The notes: a model not told the origin generated them from the letters alone. A stretch of 64,000 bases of DNA from Luteolibacter yonseiensis (GCF_016595465.1 NZ_JAENIK010000011.1:682001-746000), one strand, 5' to 3'. Shown: positions 34,008 through 42,549, numbered from the stretch's first letter. Numbers and translations: made by a program.

Positions 34008-34064
34008 GCCCGCCCCCGTTGCCGCAGTCGCCGGGGGGTAGCTGCCTCGGCAACCCGGGCGGGC
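34008..34064 (+). promoter_or_regulatory. Strong GC-rich hairpin in the only sizeable gap of the early operon
   Basis: Arms 34008-34024 and 34048-34064 pair at 15 of 17 positions, enclosing a 23-base loop that contains GGGGGG and TAGCTGCC. It fills the 89-base gap between two early genes and has no T-run after it, so it is more likely an RNA processing or regulatory element than a terminator. Confidence 0.55.
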
Positions 34065-34089
34065 GACCAATCTCCAACCCACAAAATCC

Positions 34090-34299
34090 ATGCTCTACTA
34101 CTATCTCATCTGCTGGGCTGTCTGCGCGTTCATCATCGCCATCTGGGTTTTCTACGATTTCCAAATGGACGAAACCGAGCCGTTCGAAATCGGTGACGAT
34201 GTTCTCTGTTCCTTCGCGGTGGGTGCCATCCTGGGAGCCTTCGGACCGTTCGGCCTATTCCTCTGCGCCTTCCTCACCCGCACCACCGAGGAGCCATGA
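34090..34299 (+). CDS. Small phage membrane protein
   Basis: A 69-residue protein with two hydrophobic helices (LICWAVCAFIIAIWVFYDF and SFAVGAILGAFGPFGLFLCAFL) separated by an acidic loop (DETEPFEIGDD). It overlaps the next gene by four bases. Confidence 0.6.
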   Translation: MLYYYLICWAVCAFIIAIWVFYDFQMDETEPFEIGDDVLCSFAVGAILGAFGPFGLFLCAFLTRTTEEP

Positions 34300-34445
34300 A
34301 CGCCCGCCGGATCCAATGCAGCCTGAAATACTGGCTGGGCAAGTTTTGCAAAAACTTCCTCGGCATCTGCCGCGCCTGCGGCACCGGCCTCAATTACACC
34401 CGGCACGGCCAAGGCGTGTGCCCCAAATGCTCCCGCCGATACTGA
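34296..34445 (+). CDS. Small zinc-ribbon phage protein
   Basis: A 49-residue basic protein with CRAC and CPKC pairs spaced about 15 residues apart, a zinc ribbon. It starts inside the previous stop codon. Function unknown. Confidence 0.6.
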   Translation: MNARRIQCSLKYWLGKFCKNFLGICRACGTGLNYTRHGQGVCPKCSRRY

Positions 34446-34446
34446 A

Positions 34447-34947
34447 ATGAGAGCCTGCCGCCCCGACCGGTTGCGCCAGCGCTTCCCCCTGATCCGGCCG
34501 GGCGCTGAAAAGCCGGTGAAGAAGGCCGCGAAGAAAAAAGCGGCGCCGAAACCTCTACCCCCGCTGCCGGCGTCCACCCTCACCGACGACACCCTCACCA
34601 TCGTCCTACGGATTCCGCCCTACGAGATATCCCCGAACGGCCGGGGCCACTGGCGGACCATCGCGAAGCACAAGAAAGCAGCCAAGAAGACCGCCAACCT
34701 CGTCACCCTGGGAGCCATCGGCACCGCCCGCCCGCAGCCCGTGGGCTACTCCCTCGCCTACTACTGGCCGTCCACCCACCGGGACGACGACAACGCCATC
34801 GGCAGTTGCAAAGCCATTCTGGACGGCATCTGCGCGGCCCTCGGGATGGATGACAAACACCTCCGGTTCCACGCCCTCCACCACCACGCGGACCGCTCCT
34901 GCCCACGCGTGGAAATCATCATGCACCTCACCGCACCCACCCCATGA
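34447..34947 (+). CDS. rusA: RusA-family Holliday junction resolvase
   Basis: A 166-residue protein. After a basic Lys/Pro-rich leader (EKPVKKAAKKKAAPKPLPPLP) comes the RusA fold: SPNGRGHWR near the start, then the acidic catalytic segment HRDDDNAIGSCKAILDGICAALGMDDKH. RusA cuts four-way DNA junctions; phages use it to resolve recombination and replication intermediates before packaging. Confidence 0.88.
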   Translation: MRACRPDRLRQRFPLIRPGAEKPVKKAAKKKAAPKPLPPLPASTLTDDTLTIVLRIPPYEISPNGRGHWRTIAKHKKAAKKTANLVTLGAIGTARPQPVGYSLAYYWPSTHRDDDNAIGSCKAILDGICAALGMDDKHLRFHALHHHADRSCPRVEIIMHLTAPTP

Positions 34948-35210
34948 GCAAAGAAGTCATCATCGCCGGATCCACATTCCGGGTCCTGATAAACGGTCGC
35001 AAGTCGATCAATGGAAAACCCTATGGCGTCGAATTGACCGGAGAAATCACCGAGCAGGACGCCGGCGAGACCATCTACGATGCAGCGGTAGCCGCGATTG
35101 GCCACGTCAGAACGGAGATGCCCGAGATGGAGCTCCCCAGCGGGATTCAAATCAGCATCATCACCCCAACTGAACGGGAGTTTGAGGCAAAGAGAAAGGG
35201 GAAGGCATGA
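34944..35210 (+). CDS. Phage hypothetical protein
   Basis: An 88-residue protein with alternating beta strands and a basic tail, no known family. It overlaps rusA and the next gene by four bases each. Confidence 0.6.
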   Translation: MSKEVIIAGSTFRVLINGRKSINGKPYGVELTGEITEQDAGETIYDAAVAAIGHVRTEMPEMELPSGIQISIITPTEREFEAKRKGKA

Positions 35211-35650
35211 ACATCCCCGCTTTCCCACTTTGCTGGCCGGACCGCTTCCCGCGGGCGAAGGCCCGGGTTTCCAGTTCCTTCAAAACCCAGCTCGCCGGCG
35301 CGATCAAGAACGTCCAATGCTCGCTGAAACTCTTCGGTTCCGACAGCGGCAAGGCGGTGGGTGACGTCGTCATCTCCTCGAATTGCTCGCTGGGCGTGGA
35401 CAATCCCAGCGACCCAGGCGTCGCCGTGTGGTTCACGTGGGAGGGTAAACAGGTGTGCATCGCCGTGGACCGCTACGCGAAGCTCGAGGCGAACCTGCAG
35501 GCCATCCACCACATCATCGAGGCCCGCCGCACGGAACTCCGCCACGGCGGTTTGGAAATCATCCGCGCCACCTTCACCGGCTTCCTCGCCCTGCCGGCAC
35601 CGGCACCCAAGCCTTGGTGGCACCGGCACCCAAGCCTTGGTGGATTCTGA
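35207..35650 (+). CDS. N-terminal part of a phage J-domain protein, truncated by frameshift
   Basis: A 147-residue frame. It matches the N-terminal domain of a phage protein family that begins MNIPAFPLCWPD and carries DVVISSN...GVAVWFTWEGKQVCIAVDRY and a C-terminal J domain. After FTGFLALPAPAPKPWW the frame continues as HRHPSLGGF and stops because of a 23-bp tandem duplication (35598-35643). Removing one copy restores one frame of about 190 residues running into the J domain at 35650. Confidence 0.75.
   Translation: MNIPAFPLCWPDRFPRAKARVSSSFKTQLAGAIKNVQCSLKLFGSDSGKAVGDVVISSNCSLGVDNPSDPGVAVWFTWEGKQVCIAVDRYAKLEANLQAIHHIIEARRTELRHGGLEIIRATFTGFLALPAPAPKPWWHRHPSLGGF
35598..35643 (+). repeat. 23-bp tandem duplication causing a frameshift
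   Basis: Positions 35598-35620 and 35621-35643 are identical 23-mers (CACCGGCACC...TTGGTGG). As 23 is not a multiple of 3, the second copy shifts the reading frame. It looks like a recent slippage event or an assembly artefact. Confidence 0.9.
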
Positions 35651-35802
35651 TGGGACTGCCAGAGGACGCCACCGCCGACGAGATCAAGACGCGCTACAAG
35701 GACCTCTCCAAATCCATGCACCCCGACCGCGGCGGCAGCGCGGATGCCTTCTCCGAACTCACCGCCGCCCGTGACGCGGCCCTCACTTCAAGACAGCCAT
35801 GA
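35650..35802 (+). CDS. J domain, separate frame after the duplication
   Basis: A 50-residue frame beginning with ATG inside the stop of the preceding frame (TGATG). It holds a short J domain with the invariant HPD (SMHPDRGGSADAF) that stimulates DnaK-type ATPases. Restart at TGATG could still make this half. It overlaps the DUF5131 gene by four bases. Confidence 0.75.
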   Translation: MGLPEDATADEIKTRYKDLSKSMHPDRGGSADAFSELTAARDAALTSRQP

Positions 35803-36869
35803 GCGAAAACACATCCATTGAATGGACCGATCACACGTTTAACCCCGTCCGTGGATGCACCATGGTTTCCCCCGGGTGTGCCCACTGCTACGCCGCGCGC
35901 GAGGCCGTGAGGTTTCCCGGGATCCGGGGAGTGTGGGGCGACAGCGGCACCCGCATCCTTGCCGTCCCAGACGCATGGAAGGCCCCAGTTAAGTGGAACC
36001 GGAAGGCCGAAGCCGCCGGAACCCGCGCACGGGTGTTCTGTGCCTCGTTGGCGGACATCTTCGAGGACTGGAAAGGCGACCTCCGATTCCCTGCGGACAT
36101 CGCTCCGGATGGATGGGTGACGGCCCGGTGGGACGGCACGCAAATGGTCCGCGAATTCGAAGCAAGCGCCGACGCCCAGGGATTGCCACCGGCCACCATG
36201 GACAACATGCGCACGGAGCTCTTCCGGCTGATCGAAGCAACGCCTTTCCTCGACTGGCAGCTTCTGACGAAGCGACCGGAGAACGTCATGCGCATGGTCC
36301 CCGACCACTGGCGGGAGAGATTTCCTGCTAACGTTTGGATGGGAACCACTGTCGAAAATCAGGAGATGGCGGACAAGCGCGTCCCCGTGCTCCTCAACAT
36401 CCCGGCCACGGTCCGGTTCCTCTCGTGCGAGCCTCTGCTCGGACCGGTGGATTTATCGGGGCTCTATTTTTCCGACGTCTGCGGTGGTAGATATCCATTC
36501 AAGGGAGTTGCTCCGGAACATCGGACCAAGCGGATTGATCTCTTGGACTGGGTCATCGCCGGCGGCGAGTCCGGACCCAAGGCGAGGCCCATGCACCCGG
36601 ACTGGGCGCGGAGCCTCCGCGACCAATGCCAGGCCGCCGGCGTGCCCTTCCTGTTCAAGCAGTGGGGCGAGCACGTGACCGCAACCATTGGAAACTGCTA
36701 CGATGGGGATTCACGCCAGGTGGAATTGGACGGAACAGACAGTTCCGATTGGACGATTGACCGCCACACCGCCTCTACCGAGATCATGGTGAAGATCGGC
36801 AAAAAGAAAGCCGGCCGCCTCCTCGACGGACGCGAGTGGAACGAATTCCCCACCCCCTCCCAGCCATGA
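35799..36869 (+). CDS. Phage Gp37/Gp68-type protein (DUF5131)
   Basis: A 356-residue protein beginning SIEWTDHTFNPVRGC. The DUF5131 signature GCTMVSPGCAHCY gives Cys20, Cys27 and Cys30, a CX6CX2C cluster reminiscent of radical-SAM proteins. Other family segments follow: FLDWQLLTKRPENV, WMGTTVENQ, FLSCEPLLGPVDL, VIAGGESGPKARPMHPDWARSLRDQC and FLFKQWGE. Common in prophages; function unsettled. It is next to a Dam-type methylase and PP-loop proteins. Confidence 0.88.
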   Translation: MSENTSIEWTDHTFNPVRGCTMVSPGCAHCYAAREAVRFPGIRGVWGDSGTRILAVPDAWKAPVKWNRKAEAAGTRARVFCASLADIFEDWKGDLRFPADIAPDGWVTARWDGTQMVREFEASADAQGLPPATMDNMRTELFRLIEATPFLDWQLLTKRPENVMRMVPDHWRERFPANVWMGTTVENQEMADKRVPVLLNIPATVRFLSCEPLLGPVDLSGLYFSDVCGGRYPFKGVAPEHRTKRIDLLDWVIAGGESGPKARPMHPDWARSLRDQCQAAGVPFLFKQWGEHVTATIGNCYDGDSRQVELDGTDSSDWTIDRHTASTEIMVKIGKKKAGRLLDGREWNEFPTPSQP

Positions 36870-37810
36870 CCCAGTCCCTTTTCCCCGCCGCGAGTGCGGC
36901 GACAGGAAACCCGCCCGTGGCCGAGTGGCCAGCCTCCGCGTCACATAGTCTCCAGAGTATTGCCGACGCGGGGGCAGCGGGCGGGGACTGGTTTTCCACC
37001 GAGGACCTCCGCCGTCCCGTGCTCCGATATCACGGGGGCAAGTGGAGGCTCGCCCCGTGGGTGATCTCCCACATGCCGGCGCACAAGTGCTATGTGGAGT
37101 GTTTCGGTGGCGCGGCCGGCGTCCTGCTCAGGAAGAAGCGCAGCACCATCGAGGTTTACAACGACCTCGACACCCAGGTGGTGAATTATTTCCGCGTCCT
37201 CCGGGATCCGGAGTTGCGGGTGCGCCTCGTCTCCCTGCTGGAACTCACCCCGTTCAGCCGCGGCGAGTTCGAGGCGAGCTATGAATTCTCCCCGGATCCG
37301 GTCGAGGCCGCCCGCCGGTTCGTCACCCGTTGTTTTCTCGGCCACGGCACCTGCAGCGTGGACCCGGACGACAGCAACGGATTCCGCTCATGCGATATCC
37401 GCGCCGGCAAGTCCTACGCCCGCGAATGGGCCGGCGTGCCGGATGCGATCGCGGCCGCCGCGGACCGCCTCACCGGTGTGACCATCGAGAACCTCGATTT
37501 CCGCAAGCTGCTCCACAAATTCAACAGCCCGGAAACCCTTTTCTATCTGGATCCGCCGTACCCGCTGAGCACCCGCCAGGCTGGTGGGAAGGGCTACGTG
37601 CACGAGATGTCCGACGCGGACCATCGCCAGATGGCCTGGATGCTGAGAGGCACCTCCGCCAAGGTGATGATCTCCGGTTATCCCTGCTCCCTCTACGACG
37701 ACCTCTATTCCTCATGGCGGCGGGTGGAGAAGAAAACCACCGCCAACGGCCAGCGCGGCGCCGTGCCGCGCACGGAGGTCCTTTGGATGAATTTCCCGGG
37801 AGAGACATGA
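36866..37810 (+). CDS. DNA adenine methyltransferase (D12/Dam class)
   Basis: A 314-residue N6-adenine methylase. The SAM site is RYHGGKWRLAPWVISHMP and YVECFGGAAGVLL, and the catalytic motif is DPPYP (in TLFYLDPPYPLS). It overlaps DUF5131 by four bases; start ATG 36866. It probably protects phage DNA or alters its expression. Recognition site unknown. Confidence 0.93.
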   Translation: MTQSLFPAASAATGNPPVAEWPASASHSLQSIADAGAAGGDWFSTEDLRRPVLRYHGGKWRLAPWVISHMPAHKCYVECFGGAAGVLLRKKRSTIEVYNDLDTQVVNYFRVLRDPELRVRLVSLLELTPFSRGEFEASYEFSPDPVEAARRFVTRCFLGHGTCSVDPDDSNGFRSCDIRAGKSYAREWAGVPDAIAAAADRLTGVTIENLDFRKLLHKFNSPETLFYLDPPYPLSTRQAGGKGYVHEMSDADHRQMAWMLRGTSAKVMISGYPCSLYDDLYSSWRRVEKKTTANGQRGAVPRTEVLWMNFPGET

Positions 37811-38634
37811 TTTCCCGCCAATACAGCCTTCCTCTCCAGATCACTGGCGAAATTCCGGCATCCATCCGGTTCATGGTGAGCTATTCTTCCGGCATCTCCT
37901 CATGGGCGGCGGCGAAGAAAATTGCCGAGGAGCACGGAACCGAAGGCATGGTGCTCGTTTTCGCTGACACACTCATCGAGGACGCCGACAACTACCGCTT
38001 TCTAGAGGAATCCGCCGTGAATATCGGTGCGCAACTCATCAGGGTCAGCGATGGTCGCACGCCCTGGGACGTGATGCGGGATGAGCGGATCATCGGTAAC
38101 AGCCTGATTGACCCATGCTCCAAGATCCTCAAGCGCGAACTGCTGGACCGGTGGAGGGATGCCTATTGCTGCCAGGCAACAACCCGGCTTGTGCTCGGCA
38201 TCGCGTGGGACGAATCCCACCGCATCGATGAGGTGCAGGCCCGGAACCACCCGTGGATGTATGTCGCTCCGCTGTGTGAAAAGCCATGGATCAGCAAGGC
38301 GGAGTGTTTGGCATGGGCGGAATATGAAGGGGTGAAACCTCCCCGGATGTATGAGGCCGGCTTCTCCCACGCCAATTGCGGTGGTGGATGCATAAAAGCC
38401 GGGCAACGCGAATGGAAACGCCTCCTGGAGTTCAACCCCGCTCACTTCGAGAAATGGGAGGACTGGGAAACGGAGATGCGCGGGGTCGTCGGTGACCATT
38501 CGATCCTCCGCGACCGGAGAAAGTCCGCTGAGACGGAAGTCCTCACCCTCTCCGAATTCCGCCGGCGCGTGGAAGCCTCGGAAGAAATCGACGAAACCGA
38601 CATCGGCGGCTGTGCCTGCGCCCTTCCTCTCTGA
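37807..38634 (+). CDS. PP-loop / PAPS-reductase-like protein 1
   Basis: A 275-residue protein with the adenine-nucleotide alpha-hydrolase PP-loop motif SYSSGISSWAAAKK near residue 25, then VLVFADTLIEDADNYRF. The C-terminal region has Cys residues (CGGGCIKAGQ). PAPS-reductase relatives in phages have been linked to sulfur or DNA modification, but none is proven here. It overlaps the methylase (ATGA). Confidence 0.8.
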   Translation: MISRQYSLPLQITGEIPASIRFMVSYSSGISSWAAAKKIAEEHGTEGMVLVFADTLIEDADNYRFLEESAVNIGAQLIRVSDGRTPWDVMRDERIIGNSLIDPCSKILKRELLDRWRDAYCCQATTRLVLGIAWDESHRIDEVQARNHPWMYVAPLCEKPWISKAECLAWAEYEGVKPPRMYEAGFSHANCGGGCIKAGQREWKRLLEFNPAHFEKWEDWETEMRGVVGDHSILRDRRKSAETEVLTLSEFRRRVEASEEIDETDIGGCACALPL

Positions 38635-38636
38635 AA

Positions 38637-39305
38637 ATGACCCGCTCCTTTCCATCACCGCTCCAGCTCGGCGTGCTCGACCAGTTCGTGCACCCGCATC
38701 CCGCCTCCGTGTTCTGCCGGCCGGTGTGGCACGAGGGCGACGTCCTCACCGCCTCCGGATACATCGCATGCCGGTTTGTCCCCAGCCTCCGCAGGCTTTG
38801 GGGCGAGTCCGATTTCCTCCCCGCTCCCGCAGGCTTCTTCGAACGCTACGACGCTCTTCCCTGGGCCCGCTTCCACGGAATCCCCGATGAGTGGCGGCCG
38901 ATGGATGACGTGCGTGGCCACCTCTTCCGCCGCGCCCTCATCAACCCGTGGACCACGAAGCACCTGTGCGCGCCGTCGCCCGTGTGGTGGGTCAACGGCG
39001 GATTCCTCGCCCGTCTCAGCCACCTGCAGTTGATCGCCCGGCTCCCGCGCTGTGAGGTCCACCTCGGTGTGATGGGGCCGGATGCCCCGCTCATTTTCCG
39101 ATTCAACGGCGGCATGGGGATGCTGGCCCGCGATCCCAAGCTCACCACCGCCTCCTTTACCATCTTCGAACCCCACCGCCACGAGGACGGATCCCGCATC
39201 GGCAAACAATCCCGCAAACCCACCGCCGATCAGGAGCGGAAGGCCCAGGAGTTCCACGCCCAGCAGGCCGCGATCGAGGCTCAGGAATTCACCTACCCAG
39301 ATTGA
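38637..39305 (+). CDS. Phage hypothetical protein between PP-loop genes
   Basis: A 222-residue soluble protein, Pro/Arg/Phe-rich, no motif I recognise. It starts two bases after the PP-loop stop and its stop overlaps the next start codon by one base. Its place between two related enzymes suggests a shared pathway. Confidence 0.65.
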   Translation: MTRSFPSPLQLGVLDQFVHPHPASVFCRPVWHEGDVLTASGYIACRFVPSLRRLWGESDFLPAPAGFFERYDALPWARFHGIPDEWRPMDDVRGHLFRRALINPWTTKHLCAPSPVWWVNGGFLARLSHLQLIARLPRCEVHLGVMGPDAPLIFRFNGGMGMLARDPKLTTASFTIFEPHRHEDGSRIGKQSRKPTADQERKAQEFHAQQAAIEAQEFTYPD

Positions 39306-40144
39306 TGAACATATTCACCGCACCACCTACCACGCCTTTCAATTTCCTATCCCTGGGCGCCGGCGTGCAATCGTCGTGTCTCGCGCTGATGGCGGCTCAC
39401 GGCGAAATCGGACCGGTGCCGGATGCTGCCATTTTCGCCGATACCCAGGCGGAACCAGCCAGCGTTTACAAGTGGCTCGGATGGCTCACTGCCCAGATTC
39501 AAAGGTGTCCCCACCCGTTTCCTGTCCACGTCGTCACACAAGGGAGCCTGACCTACGAAGTGCTGAAATCCAAACGTTGCGGAATCCCGGCATTCACGAA
39601 GTGCGAGGAAGGCATCATCGGAAAACTCCCGGCAAGATCTTGCACCGTCGATTTCAAGGTCACCCCGATCACAAGGGCACTCCGCAAATTTGCCGACATC
39701 AAGCGCGGCCAGAAAACGGTCACAGTGACTCAATGGATCGGGATCTCATGGGACGAACTCCAACGCGCGAAAGAGTCTCACGAACCATGGTCTCAGAATC
39801 GGTGGCCACTGCTCGAACTTCGGATGCGCAGGCACCAGTGCCTGGAATGGATGGAAGCGAAGGGTTACCCACATCCCCCTCGATCCTCCTGCATCTACTG
39901 CCCGTTTCACAACAATGGAGAATGGCGCCGGTTGCGGGATGAGGAGCCCGAGGAATGGCAGAGGGCCATTTTGTTTGAAAGAGACCTTCAACTCGTCAAG
40001 GGCGGCACTGGGAACATGAGCGCAATTCCATTCCTTCACCGCTCCGGGGTGCCCCTTTCCGAGGTGGACCTCTCGACCGATGAAGAGCGCGGACAAGGCT
40101 ACTTCGACTTTCAATCCGAGTGTGAGGGTTTTTGCGGCAACTGA
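39305..40144 (+). CDS. PP-loop / PAPS-reductase-like protein 2
   Basis: A 279-residue protein. SLGAGVQSSCLALMAAHGE is the PP-loop, followed by AAIFADTQAEPASVYKWLGWL. A C-terminal CIYCPFHNNGEWRRL has the Cys-x2-Cys-Pro pattern of phage PAPS-reductase-family proteins. It is only distantly similar to the 37807 protein, so the pair is probably not a recent duplication. Start ATG 39305 (TTG 39302 possible). Confidence 0.82.
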   Translation: MNIFTAPPTTPFNFLSLGAGVQSSCLALMAAHGEIGPVPDAAIFADTQAEPASVYKWLGWLTAQIQRCPHPFPVHVVTQGSLTYEVLKSKRCGIPAFTKCEEGIIGKLPARSCTVDFKVTPITRALRKFADIKRGQKTVTVTQWIGISWDELQRAKESHEPWSQNRWPLLELRMRRHQCLEWMEAKGYPHPPRSSCIYCPFHNNGEWRRLRDEEPEEWQRAILFERDLQLVKGGTGNMSAIPFLHRSGVPLSEVDLSTDEERGQGYFDFQSECEGFCGN

Positions 40145-40159
40145 ACTCCCCTTTTATCC

Positions 40160-41722
40160 ATGAACGTCCTTTGCCTTTGCTCCGGCATTTCCGCCGTGTC
40201 CGTCGCCACCGAGGAGCTCGGCTGGGAAACCATCGCGTTCGCGGAAATCGAAAAATTCCCGTCCGCGGTGCTCGCCCAGCGCTGGCCGGACAAGCCGAAC
40301 CTCGGCGACATCACGAAATTCCGCGAATGGCCCGAGGAGCTGCTCGCCCTGGTGGACATGGTCGCCGGCGGCACTCCCTGCCAGGCGTTCAGCCTCGCCG
40401 GCCAGCGTGCCTCACTGTCCGACGAACGCGGCAACCTCACCCTCATTTATGCACACCTCATCTCCCACATTGACCAGATCCGTGCTCGCCACGGACGACC
40501 TCCCGTTGTTTGCCTGTGGGAGAACGTCCCCGGGGTCCTCAACACCGACGACAACGCCTTCGGCTGCTTTCTGGCTGCACTGGCCGGAGAAATCGTTCCG
40601 CTCGCACCGCCAGGGGGACGGTGGACGGACGCTGGTTATGTGCGCGGTCCCGAACGAGCAATCGCGTGGCGACTCATCGATGCCCAATATTTCGGCGTGG
40701 CCCAACGACGCGAGCGTGTGTTCGCTCTCGCAGGTGCTGGAGCCTTCCGTCCCGAGGAAATACTTTTTGAGTCCGAAGGCGTGCGCCGGGATTCTCCGCC
40801 GAGCCGAGAAACGGGGGAAAGAGTTGCCGGCACTCTTGCGCAAGGCTCTCTCGGCAGTGGCAGCGCGTGCGGAGGTGACGGCCGGGAGGCATTTCTAGAA
40901 ATCGCACCCATGGCGATCCAGGCCGGTGCCATGAAGGAAAACCCCAACATCGGCCCGGATGGTGTCGGCATCCGGACAGATGGGCTGGCCTATACCCTCG
41001 AAGCGCGGCCAGAAGTGCAGGCCGTCGCAGCCCTGGGTTTGATCCCCGCCATTACAGGGCCCCTGCTCGCCAACGGCAAAGCCGCCGGCAGCGCCACCAT
41101 GCAGGACGCCCAAATGGGCATGCTGATCCCTCAAGTGGTCCCGGCCGTCACGAGCAAATGGGCGAAGGGTAGCGGCGGGCCTAGCGGCGACGAGTGTCAG
41201 AACTTGATCGCTACCAGCTTTGGTGAAATTGCAAGAACCCTTTCCGCTCGTCACGACGGAATCCCCTGCGCGGATCGAGGTCCGGACATCATAGCCGTTT
41301 CATTCGCGGAAAACTCCCGGCACGAGCTGCGCCTCGAAGGCGGCGACGGAGAGAGAACCGGATGCCTCTCCACAGGGGGTGGGATGCCCGGCCAAGGAGT
41401 GCCCATGATCGCATTCGCCCAGAACCAGCTCGGCGAGGTCCGCACGAGTGAGGTGATGGGCACACTCAACACGAATTCCAACGCATCGGGTCGCAGCACT
41501 CCCATGGTCGCCAGCCCGTCGCTGGGCGTCCGCCGCCTCACCCCTCGCGAGTGCGAACGCCTGCAGGCCTTCCCCGACGACTTCACCCTCATCCCCTACC
41601 GCGGCAAGCCGATCGAGGGTTGCCCCGACGGCCCGCGCTACAAGGCCCTCGGCAATTCCTGGGCGGTCTGCTGTCCGCGGTGGATCTGCCGGCGCATCCA
41701 CGCGTGGTTCCTTCGAAACTAA
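40160..41722 (+). CDS. DNA (cytosine-5) methyltransferase
   Basis: A 520-residue C5 methylase: motif I LCLCSGISAVSVA, motif IV GGTPCQAFSLAGQ with catalytic Cys74, motif VI WENVPG (Glu121), motif VIII AQRRERVFAL and motifs IX-X RRLTPRECERLQAFPDDFT and KALGNSWAV. The region between VIII and IX (about residues 205-440) is long, with repeated segments containing AFxxNxRxE(V/L)R, as in other phage-borne C5 enzymes; it holds the target-recognition part. Confidence 0.94.
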   Translation: MNVLCLCSGISAVSVATEELGWETIAFAEIEKFPSAVLAQRWPDKPNLGDITKFREWPEELLALVDMVAGGTPCQAFSLAGQRASLSDERGNLTLIYAHLISHIDQIRARHGRPPVVCLWENVPGVLNTDDNAFGCFLAALAGEIVPLAPPGGRWTDAGYVRGPERAIAWRLIDAQYFGVAQRRERVFALAGAGAFRPEEILFESEGVRRDSPPSRETGERVAGTLAQGSLGSGSACGGDGREAFLEIAPMAIQAGAMKENPNIGPDGVGIRTDGLAYTLEARPEVQAVAALGLIPAITGPLLANGKAAGSATMQDAQMGMLIPQVVPAVTSKWAKGSGGPSGDECQNLIATSFGEIARTLSARHDGIPCADRGPDIIAVSFAENSRHELRLEGGDGERTGCLSTGGGMPGQGVPMIAFAQNQLGEVRTSEVMGTLNTNSNASGRSTPMVASPSLGVRRLTPRECERLQAFPDDFTLIPYRGKPIEGCPDGPRYKALGNSWAVCCPRWICRRIHAWFLRN

Positions 41723-41730
41723 TTTCCCCC

Positions 41731-42549
41731 ATGTCACTCACAGCCACTTCCTACGTCATCCGCCGGCCGTTCGGCGGACAAATCAAGAAGCTCATCATGC
41801 TGGTCATCGCGGACTTTTCCGGCGACGACACCGGCACCGCGTGGGCTTCCATCGACACTCTCGCACACCGGGCGGAGTGCAGCCGCCGCAGCGTGCAAAC
41901 CCATCTCGAAGAGTTGGAAGCGGCCGGCGAAATCATGATTTACCGGAACGGCGGTCCGGAAGGAACGCATCGGTTCAGGATTCTTTTTAAAAAATCGGAG
42001 GTGGCAAATCCGTTCGATTCGGGGGGTGCAAATGCTGCACCCCCGTGCAAACGGCGTACCGTCAAACAGCACGAAGGGGGTGCAAATGACGGTCCGCCAG
42101 ATGCACCCAAGACGGGTAAAACGGGGAGTAACGGGAAAAACATTCCCCCACAGCCCCCGCTTGCGGGGGGCGAGAGTGTGAGCGATGGCGTTCTTGTCGC
42201 CCGGATCAAGAATCTCCGCAAAGCCTGGCAGGCCACCGAGCATCTCACCGCGAAGCAGCAGCGGATCTTTTCCCGGAACCGCAGGATCTTCGAAGCCTTC
42301 ACGGCGGAGGATTGGGAGGTGCAGCGGCGTTTCCTCGCCAAGTCCATGCCCACCGGAAGCGCGTGGTTCCAGCCGGAGATGCTGGTCCTCTACCTCGAAA
42401 GCCCGGACAGCACCCTCGCCCAGGCCCGGGAGTGGTCCGCCAAGCACGGCCCTGCTCCCGCCGCCAACAAGCCGCCGCTCCAGGGCGTGAAACCCATGTC
42501 CGCCGAAGAGCAGGCCGAAATGAACAAGATATTTTCCCAAATCCCATGA
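41731..42549 (+). CDS. Phage replication protein O-like (helix-turn-helix initiator)
   Basis: A 272-residue protein. The N-terminal 90 residues form a winged helix (WASIDTLAHRAECSRRSVQTHLEELEAAGEIMIYRNGG), like lambda O and related initiators. The middle is a low-complexity linker (GGANAAPPCKRR...GGANDGPPDAPKTG). The C-terminal half is helical with no known motif. Its gene contains iteron-like repeats in the linker, as lambda O does. No helicase loader is recognised downstream. Confidence 0.7.
   Translation: MSLTATSYVIRRPFGGQIKKLIMLVIADFSGDDTGTAWASIDTLAHRAECSRRSVQTHLEELEAAGEIMIYRNGGPEGTHRFRILFKKSEVANPFDSGGANAAPPCKRRTVKQHEGGANDGPPDAPKTGKTGSNGKNIPPQPPLAGGESVSDGVLVARIKNLRKAWQATEHLTAKQQRIFSRNRRIFEAFTAEDWEVQRRFLAKSMPTGSAWFQPEMLVLYLESPDSTLAQAREWSAKHGPAPAANKPPLQGVKPMSAEEQAEMNKIFSQIP
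42022..42108. other. Putative phage replication origin with iterons inside the O-like gene
   Basis: GGGGGTGCAAATG occurs at 42022-42034 and 42076-42088. A partial copy GTGCAAACG is at 42045-42053, and inverted cores are at 42036-42044 (TGCACCCCC) and 42102-42108 (TGCACCC). An AT-rich tract (TTCTTTTTAAAAAATC) lies just upstream at 41981-41996 and a 7-bp GC hairpin at 42154-42169. Iterons plus an AT-rich stretch within an initiator gene is the lambda ori layout. Confidence 0.55.

Noticed and set aside
42154..42169. GC-rich perfect stem CCCCCGC-TT-GCGGGGG as a terminator
   Set aside because: It is inside the O-like coding frame, has a 2-base loop and no T-run; at most it belongs to the origin region.
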